Assembly: GCA_027451785.1 (NCBI GenBank)
Contig: DAIDIS010000252.1
Location: forward strand, 1 to 20,127
Direction of reading: 5' to 3'
From: Acidimicrobiales bacterium
Lineage (GTDB): Bacteria; Actinomycetota; Acidimicrobiia; Acidimicrobiales; JAKAVM01
DNA length: 20,127 bases
Shown here: positions 13,061 through 20,127 of the stretch, piece by piece
Layout of the letters: each line of letters starts with the position of its first letter
Numbering within the stretch: position 1 is the first letter of the stretch
The notes under the pieces: generated by a model
What the model was told of the DNA's origin: nothing
Seen by the model: the letters and a program-made list of their open reading frames with translations, nothing else
Databases searched by the model: none
Position numbers and translations under genes: made by a program

Positions 13061-15935
13061 CGATTCACGGAGCACTTCAACCTCCCACAATGCCGGAGCC
13101 GGCTCGGCCGTAGATTCGGGCATTCCGGCTGTCGAGACAGTCACCCTTTCGATTGACGGGCGACAGGTGACGGCGCCCAAGGGCCAAATGCTCATCGAAG
13201 CCGCTGAGGAAGCGGGGGTTTACATTCCGAGGTTCTGTTACCACCCGAGGATGAAGTCGGTAGGGGTTTGCAGGATGTGCCTCGTGGAGGTCTCGGGGCC
13301 AAGGGGAGCAACGCTCCAGCCGTCATGCTTTATAGCCGTGGCAGACGGACAGGAAGTCGTCACGGATTCAGAAAAAGTAAAGAAGGCCCAGGACGGAGTA
13401 CTGGAGTTCCTTCTCATCAATCACCCGCTCGATTGCCCGGTTTGCGACAAGGGAGGGGAATGCCCCCTCCAAGACCAAACCCTCAGCTATGGACCGGGAG
13501 AGACGCGCTTTTTCGAGTCGAAGCGCCATTGGGCCAAGCCGATCCCAATCAGTGACCTTGTTCTTCTGGATAGGGAGCGTTGCATCCAGTGTTCTCGGTG
13601 TACGCGATTTGCCGACGAGGTAGCGGGCGAGCCGCTGATCGATTTTTACAGCCGAGGCGACCAGATAGAGGTCGCCACGTTCCCGGACTCACCTTTCGCT
13701 TCGTATTTCTCGGGAAACACGGTTCAGATTTGCCCTGTCGGAGCGCTGACCGCCACCCCGTACCGCTTTGCGGCCCGGCCGTGGGACTTGGCGCAGGTCG
13801 AGTCCACCTGCACCAGCTGCTCAGTGGGTTGCCGGGTCGTGGTCCAATCCTCTGCCGACCAAGTAATCCGTTATTTGGGCGTCGACTCCGACCCCGTTAA
13901 CCAGAGTTGGATGTGCGACAAAGGCAGGTTCGACTTCGAATCCCTTCGCGAAGAGTCGAGGGTTACCTCGCCCATGATCAAAAAGGGCGGCGAGCTCGTC
14001 GAAGTCTCCTGGCCCGAAGCAATAGGCGAAGTCTCCAAGAAGCTGAACGGCCTAATTTCAAGCGGTGGCAGCTCGATAGCGGTTATTGGTGGTGCAAGGC
14101 TGACCAACGAAGGTTGCTACGCGTGGGCAAAGTTCGCTAAGTCCGTTGCAGGAACCGACTCGGTCGACTGCCAGCTTGGCGATGGGCTCGACGCTGCCCT
14201 GGTCCTTGGGGCCGAACGTGCAACGATCGAAGATGCAACCAGAGCTGACCTTGTGATCACTCTCAGCGGAGACCTGCGCGAAGAACTGCCGGTTCTCTTC
14301 CTGAGGCTGCGCGAGGCAGCAATCGCTGGGTCTACCAAGATCCTTGAGCTTTCACCTGTCCCCACTGCTATTTCCGAGTACGCGACCGAAAGTCTCAGGT
14401 ACATCCCGGGGGGGTCGGCGGAACTGGCCAAGGCATTGGTTGCCGACGGTGAGCCGCAGTCAATCGCTGGGGCAAAACCTCAGCCGGTAGCCGGTGTGGC
14501 AGCCGACGATGTGGTCGGCGCACGTTCTCTGATTGCCGGTCTGGGTGGTGATGCTTCCGTAGTGGTCGTTCTGGGTCGCCCTTCATTGGCGGAGGACGCC
14601 TCCATTGTGGCCGCCGCTTTCAGGGCGATAAGCAACAGGTTGCCCAATGTGAAACTTCTCCCTGCGCTTAGGCGAGGGAATGTATTGGGTGCTCTGGACG
14701 CAGGCATGGCTCCAGGAGTTCTACCCGGCAGGGTTTCGCTCAGCGAAGGAGCCGCCTGGTACTCGCATAGTGAGGTTTGGGGATCGTCGCCAGCGCAGAT
14801 GGGTTTGGGGACCGAAGGGATTCTTTCGGCCATGGCTTCAAGCCAGGGTTCCTCAAAACCAATTGAGGCACTATTTCTGGTTGGGTCCGACCCGATGTCC
14901 GACTTCCCTGACTCGCAATTGGCTTCCAAGGCAATGATGAGCGATGGGGTTTTCAAAGTAGCCGTCACCTCTCACCTGACCGAGTCGGCCAAGGCGTGCG
15001 ATGTCGTCCTGCCTGCCGCTTCCTATGCGGAACAGAGCGGTACGACTACAAACATCGAGGGTCGAGTTTCAACCCTCTCGCAGAAGGTGACTGCACCTGG
15101 CCTTGCTTGGGCCGATTGGGTAATCGTGTCCGAGATTGCTGCCTCGCTGGGTTCCGACCTCGGCTTCGAGTCAGCCGAAGACGTTTGGGACGAGATGGAG
15201 CGAGTCGTGCCGTTGTACCGAGCACTGACCCGTCAAGTGTTGAGTTCGAGCGCAGGCGCCAATGGCGTGGTCGTCCCGTTGCCATCGACCGGAGTCCCGA
15301 TCCCGTCGAGGAGACGATCCATCGACCCCATGTCGACCCCAGGAATCGGGTCCGTGGTACACCAGGTTCCCAAGCCACTCGTGCCACCATTCCCGGACCA
15401 CTCGGCAGAGATGTCGGGAAGCAAAGCCGACGTGCACGTAAACGAAGAGCACCCTCAAGGTCCGACCAGGCCTGCGTACATCTCGCTCGGCTTAGTTGGC
15501 ACTTCAGGCGCAGTTGGCACCGCCGGTGCAGCCGATATTGCCGCCGGAAAGAGTGAGCAAGCAGCCCGCAGCGGCAGCGGTGAGCCGACAGTACCTCCGG
15601 TCGACTCCTATTCGTTCAGGTTGCACACTTATCGCAAGCTCTATGACCTCGGGACGGCGGTCGGCGCCAGTCCTTCTCTTGCAAAGGTCGCCGATGAAGG
15701 GAAACTTTCTGTAAATCCGTCGATCCTCGACAAGCTTGGAGTATCCGACGGCGGAAAGCTGAAGGTCATGTCCAACAGGGGGTCTCTCGCACTTACGGTC
15801 CATGCTGACGCCAACGTTCCAAAAGGCGTGGCCGCAATCCCCTTCAACGTCGACCTCACTGGCCAGGGAGAGACGGTGTCGGCTTTGATCGATGTCTCCG
15901 AGGCAGTGACCGATGTGCGCTTGGAGGTTATTTAG
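13053..15935 (+). CDS. nuoG: NADH-quinone oxidoreductase subunit G
   Basis: The large iron-sulphur subunit, about 960 residues from ATG 13053. An N-terminal 2Fe-2S domain (N1b) has C62, C73, C76 and C92. The His/Cys 4Fe-4S site N5 is HPLDCPVCDKGGEC (H124, C128, C131, C137). N4 is CIQCSRC plus C227 in QICPVGAL. The extra off-pathway cluster N7 is also present (C253, C256, C260, C288). A molybdopterin-oxidoreductase-like domain follows (for example FLVGSDPMSDFPD and CDVVLPAASYAEQSGTTTN), degenerate as is usual in NuoG. Residues of about 740-850 are a Pro/Ser/Gly/Ala-rich linker. The C-terminal segment (LSVNPSILDKLGVSDGGKLK) resembles the molybdopterin-dinucleotide-binding barrel. The TAG stop directly abuts the nuoH TTG in the same frame. 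Confidence 0.95.
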   Translation: MPDDSRSTSTSHNAGAGSAVDSGIPAVETVTLSIDGRQVTAPKGQMLIEAAEEAGVYIPRFCYHPRMKSVGVCRMCLVEVSGPRGATLQPSCFIAVADGQEVVTDSEKVKKAQDGVLEFLLINHPLDCPVCDKGGECPLQDQTLSYGPGETRFFESKRHWAKPIPISDLVLLDRERCIQCSRCTRFADEVAGEPLIDFYSRGDQIEVATFPDSPFASYFSGNTVQICPVGALTATPYRFAARPWDLAQVESTCTSCSVGCRVVVQSSADQVIRYLGVDSDPVNQSWMCDKGRFDFESLREESRVTSPMIKKGGELVEVSWPEAIGEVSKKLNGLISSGGSSIAVIGGARLTNEGCYAWAKFAKSVAGTDSVDCQLGDGLDAALVLGAERATIEDATRADLVITLSGDLREELPVLFLRLREAAIAGSTKILELSPVPTAISEYATESLRYIPGGSAELAKALVADGEPQSIAGAKPQPVAGVAADDVVGARSLIAGLGGDASVVVVLGRPSLAEDASIVAAAFRAISNRLPNVKLLPALRRGNVLGALDAGMAPGVLPGRVSLSEGAAWYSHSEVWGSSPAQMGLGTEGILSAMASSQGSSKPIEALFLVGSDPMSDFPDSQLASKAMMSDGVFKVAVTSHLTESAKACDVVLPAASYAEQSGTTTNIEGRVSTLSQKVTAPGLAWADWVIVSEIAASLGSDLGFESAEDVWDEMERVVPLYRALTRQVLSSSAGANGVVVPLPSTGVPIPSRRRSIDPMSTPGIGSVVHQVPKPLVPPFPDHSAEMSGSKADVHVNEEHPQGPTRPAYISLGLVGTSGAVGTAGAADIAAGKSEQAARSGSGEPTVPPVDSYSFRLHTYRKLYDLGTAVGASPSLAKVADEGKLSVNPSILDKLGVSDGGKLKVMSNRGSLALTVHADANVPKGVAAIPFNVDLTGQGETVSALIDVSEAVTDVRLEVI
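15923..15927 (+). promoter_or_regulatory. Shine-Dalgarno for the nuoH TTG start
   Basis: GGAGG sits 8 bases before TTG 15936, ideal spacing, within the last codons of nuoG. It supports initiation at the unusual TTG immediately after the nuoG stop. Confidence 0.75.
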
Positions 15936-17081
15936 TTGACCCTCGCTGACTTCATAATCGACCTTGTAAGGGTCGTTGTAGCGTTCGGGTTCCTGCTCGT
16001 CTCGGTCATGCTCTTGATCTGGTTCGAGCGTAAGGTCATCTCGGATATGCAGAACCGGATTGGGCCGAACCGAGCCGGGCCTTTCGGCATACTTCAGACC
16101 CTTGCCGACGGGATCAAGCTGTTCTTCAAGGAAGACCTCGTTCCGGAGCGATCGGACAGGGTGGTCTTCAAGCTTGCACCATACTTGGCCATTGTCCCGG
16201 CGCTGCTTTCGTTCGTGATCATTCCGGTCGGCGGTACCGTCCACATTGCTCATCATGCGATACAGCTGCAGGTTGCGGACCCACCAATGGGAATCCTGTT
16301 TCTTTTGGCGATGTCGGGCATTTCGGTTTATAGCCTGATGCTCGCCGGTTGGTCCTCCGGATCGAAATATCCATTGCTGGGCTCGGTAAGGGCGTCCGCA
16401 CAGATGGTCTCCTACGAGGCAGCGTTAAGTTTGTCCATTGCAGCGGTCGTTTTGGTGACAGGAGGACTCACCACCTCTTCGATTGTTGGCTCGCAGGTGG
16501 CACATCCCACTCACTGGCTTCCCAGCTGGAACATAGTCCGGCTCGGAGTGATTCCGTTCGTTGTCTTCCTGATTGCAAGCACGGCCGAGATCAACCGACC
16601 ACCGTTCGACTTGGTGGAAGGCGAGCAGGAGCTGGTCGGAGGGTTCCATACCGAGTACTCCTCTCTCAGGTTCGCACTGTTTTTCCTGGCGGAGTTCATG
16701 AACACCATCACGATGTCAGCGGTGGCTGTGACCTTGTTCCTTGGAGGTCCGGATGGGCCGATTCCGCATTCCGGCACCCATTATCTGGGGCCGAAGTGGA
16801 TTTGGCCGATCATCTGGTTCGGGGCAAAGGTGACTGCGTTCCTCTTCTTCCAAGTCTGGCTTAGGGCCACCCTGCCCAGGCTGCGCTACGACCAATTGAT
16901 GAACTTGGGTTGGAAGATTCTCATACCTGTGTCTTTGGCCTGGCTCCTTATCGTAGGAGCAATGAAGTTGAAGCTCTCGTGGGGGATAGCTGCGATCGTC
17001 GCATCGCTCGTTTTGGGCGTCGGCATGGTTAGGGCCTTGGCGGTCGGAAAACGCGACGCGGCGATTAGCGAGCGGGGTTAG
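15936..17081 (+). CDS. nuoH: NADH-quinone oxidoreductase subunit H
   Basis: The membrane subunit at the junction of the peripheral arm and membrane arm, forming the quinone entry chamber. 381 residues with about eight hydrophobic segments. Family signatures are FERKVISDMQNRIGPNRAGP (30-49), LADGIKLFFKED (56-67), and EINRPPFDLVEGEQELVGGF with the conserved acidic loop, then HTEYSSLRFALFFLAEF. Translation starts with TTG directly after nuoG; nuoI follows the stop by 2 bases. A slightly positively charged C-terminal end follows the last helix. Confidence 0.96.
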   Translation: MTLADFIIDLVRVVVAFGFLLVSVMLLIWFERKVISDMQNRIGPNRAGPFGILQTLADGIKLFFKEDLVPERSDRVVFKLAPYLAIVPALLSFVIIPVGGTVHIAHHAIQLQVADPPMGILFLLAMSGISVYSLMLAGWSSGSKYPLLGSVRASAQMVSYEAALSLSIAAVVLVTGGLTTSSIVGSQVAHPTHWLPSWNIVRLGVIPFVVFLIASTAEINRPPFDLVEGEQELVGGFHTEYSSLRFALFFLAEFMNTITMSAVAVTLFLGGPDGPIPHSGTHYLGPKWIWPIIWFGAKVTAFLFFQVWLRATLPRLRYDQLMNLGWKILIPVSLAWLLIVGAMKLKLSWGIAAIVASLVLGVGMVRALAVGKRDAAISERG

Positions 17082-17083
17082 GC

Positions 17084-17704
17084 ATGGGATTCGCAGACTC
17101 ACTAAAGGGTTTCAAAGTCACCTTCGAGCAGATGTTCAAGCCGAGGATTACAACCCAATACCCGAAAGAAAAGAAGCCAAAGCCGGAGCGCTTCCATGGC
17201 CGACACGTCCTCAACCGCTACGAGGACGGCATGGAAAAGTGCATCGGGTGCGAGCTATGTGCGGGAGTCTGTCCGGCAAAGTGCATCCATGTGCGAGGGG
17301 CTGACAATGACCCCGACAACCCGGTCTCGCCGGGCGAGCGGTATGGCTTCGTCTACGAGATCAATTACCTGCGTTGCATTCACTGTGACATGTGCGTAGA
17401 GGCCTGTCCTACGGAGGCGATAACCGAGTCAAAGCTTTTCGAGTTTTCGTTCTCGCATCGCGACCAGGCGATCTACACCAAAGAGGAGCTTGTGGTAGCC
17501 GACGACGGTAAGCCGCAGAACCTCCCGTGGGAGGACTGGCGGGAAGGCGAGGACAAGGACACTTCCGGATGGATGCGGGCGACAGCACCCGCTGGGTCGG
17601 CCAACTTCGAGGGTATCCCATTGTGGTCCGGCGAGCTTGGTTATGGCGTCCGCCAAGCCGAGCGCGGCCAGAGCAACGCTGAGCCGAGTGAGGGCGCAGA
17701 ATGA
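17084..17704 (+). CDS. nuoI: NADH-quinone oxidoreductase subunit I
   Basis: A ferredoxin-like subunit carrying 4Fe-4S clusters N6a and N6b, passing electrons to NuoB. 206 residues. Ligands are C53, C56, C59 and C108 plus C98, C101, C104 and C63, in CIGCELCAGVCPAKCIHV and CIHCDMCVEACPTEAI. RFHGRHVLNRYEDGMEKC is the typical lead-in. After about residue 120 comes a mostly polar C-terminal region, with a Ser/Glu-rich end. The stop overlaps the nuoJ ATG as ATGA. Confidence 0.97.
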   Translation: MGFADSLKGFKVTFEQMFKPRITTQYPKEKKPKPERFHGRHVLNRYEDGMEKCIGCELCAGVCPAKCIHVRGADNDPDNPVSPGERYGFVYEINYLRCIHCDMCVEACPTEAITESKLFEFSFSHRDQAIYTKEELVVADDGKPQNLPWEDWREGEDKDTSGWMRATAPAGSANFEGIPLWSGELGYGVRQAERGQSNAEPSEGAE

Positions 17705-18408
17705 TGAGCGTGAATTTCTTGGCCGCTGTGGCGCACGTCGCCGTCCCGGATGCCGTCACCTTTGCTGTGGCTGCAGTGGTCGTGGTCCTGGGCGCTATTG
17801 GCGTAGTCGCAACAAAAAGTCCAATACACGGCGCCCTGTGCTTGGTCGGCACTCTAATCGGGGTTGCGGTCCTCTTTCTGGAGGAGCAGGCGGACTTCTT
17901 GGCCGCCGTTCAGGTGATTGTGTATGCGGGCGCGATTGTTGTGCTGTTCCTTTTTGTAATGATGCTCATGGGCGTAGACAGGGAAGAGTCCTTCAAGGAC
18001 GACCCCATGAAGGTCCAACGTGTCGTCGGCATCATCGTAGGGGCTTGTGTCTTGGCTGGAGTCCTCATATTGGCCAACGTGCAGTGGGTAACCGGAGCGC
18101 ATAGTGCCAATGCTCCGCTGACCGGCAGGGTCTCCAATGTGAACGACCTTGCAAATTCCGTGTTCACCGTTTACCTGCTTCCGTTCGAGGCCACTGCGGC
18201 TTTGCTGATTACGGCAGTTGTCGGGGCTGTTTTGCTGGCGCGCAGGCGCTCTGTGGTCCCATTGGTCGGGATGACTGAAAGCCCTGAAGTGCCTCCGGGA
18301 AGCCCAGAAGTGTCACCGACGGAGCTGCCGGGAGACGATGGTGGCTCCGTTGCTGAAGTCGCCCCTGGCGGCGAAGACAAGGACCAAAATGAGGTGGTGA
18401 GCCAATGA
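17701..18408 (+). CDS. nuoJ: NADH-quinone oxidoreductase subunit J
   Basis: A membrane subunit of the proton-translocating arm. 235 residues with five predicted helices (about 18-37, 43-61, 66-91, 107-126 and 163-181). The third contains the family motif AAVQVIVYAGAIVVLFLFVM with the pi-bulge region. After the last helix, residues 181-235 form an acidic Pro/Ser/Glu-rich tail with the near-repeat SPEVPPG / SPEVSPT, probably cytoplasmic and disordered. It overlaps nuoI and nuoK by four bases each. Confidence 0.93.
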   Translation: MMSVNFLAAVAHVAVPDAVTFAVAAVVVVLGAIGVVATKSPIHGALCLVGTLIGVAVLFLEEQADFLAAVQVIVYAGAIVVLFLFVMMLMGVDREESFKDDPMKVQRVVGIIVGACVLAGVLILANVQWVTGAHSANAPLTGRVSNVNDLANSVFTVYLLPFEATAALLITAVVGAVLLARRRSVVPLVGMTESPEVPPGSPEVSPTELPGDDGGSVAEVAPGGEDKDQNEVVSQ

Positions 18409-18710
18409 CCGTGCACGCGAGCTGGTATTTGATCCTCGGTGCGGTCCTGTTCTCAATTGGGGCCGTCGGCATTCTTGTGCGCCGGAATGTACTCGTCATG
18501 TTCATGTGCGTCGAGTTGATGCTGAATGCGGCGAACCTCACGTTCGTAACCTTTTCGAGAGAACTGAATGATGTGGCCGGCCAGGCCTCGGTCTTCTTCG
18601 TGCTTGTAGTGGCTGCGGCTGAAGTCGTAGTCGGAATGGGGATCATCGTCTCCATTTTCAGGAACATGAGAAGTTCGATCGCCGACGACATTCACGTGTT
18701 GAAGGGCTGA
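18405..18710 (+). CDS. nuoK: NADH-quinone oxidoreductase subunit K
   Basis: A small three-helix, MrpC-like subunit, 101 residues as expected. The two membrane glutamates needed for proton pumping are present: E37 in FMCVELMLNAANL and E73 in VVAAAEVVVGMGII. ATG overlaps the nuoJ TGA as ATGA. nuoL follows after 9 bases. Confidence 0.97.
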   Translation: MTVHASWYLILGAVLFSIGAVGILVRRNVLVMFMCVELMLNAANLTFVTFSRELNDVAGQASVFFVLVVAAAEVVVGMGIIVSIFRNMRSSIADDIHVLKG

Positions 18711-18719
18711 GGTATAACC

Positions 18720-20127
18720 GTGCTTCACGCGATTGCGTTTATTCCCGCTCTGCCCCTTCTTGGGGTGGCGATCCTGCTGCTCCTAGGGCGCAGGCTTGGT
18801 GATCCGTTGGCCGGGTGGGTTGCCACTACTGCCATTGGAGGCTCCTTCGTCGCGACGATAGTTACCTTCTCCGGTTTGTTGGGCAGGAGTGGTACTCAGC
18901 GGCACTTCGTGGAGAACCTTTTTGCTTGGATCCCGGTAGGGAGCTTGAAGGTCTCGGTTGGGTTCTTGGCCGACCCGCTTTCGATGACGATGGCTCTCTT
19001 TGTAACAGGTGTGTCCACTCTCATCCACCTGTACTCGATTGCCTACATGAAAAACGACAGGGATTACTCGAAGTTCTTCCTCTACTTCAACATGTTCGTT
19101 TTTTCCATGTTGATCCTCGTCCTCTCCGATAACTTCCTTCTTACATTCCTCGGTTGGGAGGGAGTCGGGGCGTGCTCATATTTCCTGATCTCCTACTTCT
19201 TCGAGCGCGACTCGGCAGCGACGGCAGGCAAGGAGGCATTCGTCGTAAACAGGATCGGGGACTTCGGTTACTTGTTGGCGATGTTCCTGCTATTCAGCGT
19301 TACCGGCACGTTAAGCTATGCGGGCGCCTTTGGAGCGGCCGGAGGACTTCACTCAACGACGGTGGAGGCAATATGCCTACTCTTCTTCCTCGGGGCGGCG
19401 GGTAAGTCGGCTCAGCTACCACTTTCTTTGTGGTTGGCTGACGCGATGGAAGGCCCGACTCCGGTCTCTGCCCTTATCCATGCTGCCACTATGGTCACTG
19501 CGGGCGTCTATTTGATGGCCAGAATCTCGCCTTTGTTGACCCATGCACCTGTGGCGTCGACCGTCGTTGCCATTGTGGGCGTTGTAACGGCCTTCGTGGC
19601 GGCAACTATTGCCACCTCCCAGAACGACATCAAGAAGGTCCTTGCCTACTCGACCGTCTCCCAGCTCGGCTATATGTTTCTGGCAGTCGGTTCAGGAGCT
19701 TACGTGGCAGCCATCTTCTTGATGGTTACCCACGCATTCTATAAAGCACTGCTGTTCCTGGGATCTGGGTCGGTAATTCATGCAATGCACGAGGACCAGG
19801 ACATCAAGCACATGGGTGCGCTTCGAAAGGCGATGCCGATCACCGCAATCACCTTCATCATCGGCTGGCTGTCGATTGCAGGTTTCCCGCCGTTCTCGGG
19901 TTTCTGGGCGAAGGGCGATGTGCTGCTCGGTGCGTGGGAAAAGAGCCCGATCCTGTGGGCGGTTGGCGCCGTTACCGCAATTTTGACCGCGTATTACATG
20001 GGCCGAGAGGTAATGCTCGTTTTCTTCGGCGACAAAAGGTGGGAGAAGGCCGGAAAGGAAGTACACCCTCACGAACCGACGTGGCACATGTGGGTACCGC
20101 TTGTGGTCCTGGCGGGTGCGGCCACGG
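18720..20127 (+). CDS. nuoL: NADH-quinone oxidoreductase subunit L, 3' end missing
   Basis: The distal antiporter-like, proton-pumping subunit. The first 469 codons are in the window with no stop, and the window ends inside the gene. Hydrophobic throughout, beginning MLHAIAFIPALPLLGVAI. Key residues are E147 in TFLGWEGVGACSYFLI, K229 in GAAGKSAQLPLSLWLADAME, then GPTPVSALIHAATMVTAGVY, QNDIKKVLAYSTVSQLGYM and THAFYKALLFLGSGSVIHAM. The P of the usual WLPDAMEGP motif is Ala here. GTG 18720 follows GAGG (18709-18712) at 7 bases, which decides the start. nuoM and nuoN presumably follow outside the window. Confidence 0.96.
   Translation, partial: MLHAIAFIPALPLLGVAILLLLGRRLGDPLAGWVATTAIGGSFVATIVTFSGLLGRSGTQRHFVENLFAWIPVGSLKVSVGFLADPLSMTMALFVTGVSTLIHLYSIAYMKNDRDYSKFFLYFNMFVFSMLILVLSDNFLLTFLGWEGVGACSYFLISYFFERDSAATAGKEAFVVNRIGDFGYLLAMFLLFSVTGTLSYAGAFGAAGGLHSTTVEAICLLFFLGAAGKSAQLPLSLWLADAMEGPTPVSALIHAATMVTAGVYLMARISPLLTHAPVASTVVAIVGVVTAFVAATIATSQNDIKKVLAYSTVSQLGYMFLAVGSGAYVAAIFLMVTHAFYKALLFLGSGSVIHAMHEDQDIKHMGALRKAMPITAITFIIGWLSIAGFPPFSGFWAKGDVLLGAWEKSPILWAVGAVTAILTAYYMGREVMLVFFGDKRWEKAGKEVHPHEPTWHMWVPLVVLAGAAT

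Overview
The window is ordinary-looking core metabolism from a bacterium that is most likely an actinobacterium. The clues are a nuoA-nuoL order with separate nuoC and nuoD, a geranylgeranyl reductase placed divergently next to nuoA (an arrangement also known from Streptomyces), an actinobacterial-type truncated haemoglobin, a fused cobA/hemD, heavy use of GTG/TTG starts, and moderately high GC. Acidimicrobiia is a tentative guess at class level. No mobile element, CRISPR array, tRNA or rRNA was seen, and there is no gene-free stretch above about 85 bases.

Left part (1-5929, + strand): a tightly packed tetrapyrrole operon with hemA (5' end cut by the window), hemC, a cobA-hemD fusion, hemB and hemL. 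Together these take glutamyl-tRNA to 5-aminolevulinate, porphobilinogen, hydroxymethylbilane and uroporphyrinogen III, with a branch to precorrin-2 (sirohaem/cobalamin). The standout anomaly is an in-frame UGA at codon 109 of hemL. The frame is uninterrupted and well conserved on both sides of it.

Middle part (5916-7971, - strand): a two-gene unit, a geranylgeranyl-reductase-family flavoprotein (probably acting on the menaquinone side chain) followed by a group II-like truncated haemoglobin. The 3' end of the globin gene overlaps the 3' end of hemL.

Right part (8055-20127, + strand): the complex I operon nuoA-B-C-D-E-F-G-H-I-J-K and the first 469 codons of nuoL, cut by the window edge. All iron-sulphur ligands I looked for are present, so the complex should be functional. 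Several subunits carry low-complexity additions outside the conserved fold: the NuoD N-terminus, NuoE C-terminus, NuoG internal linker and NuoJ C-terminus. Genes abut or overlap by 1-11 bases almost throughout.

The functional logic is respiratory: haem for cytochromes and the globin, an isoprenoid-quinone-modifying enzyme, and the NADH dehydrogenase that reduces that quinone. I did not find a clearly novel system. The most check-worthy item is the hemL stop codon.
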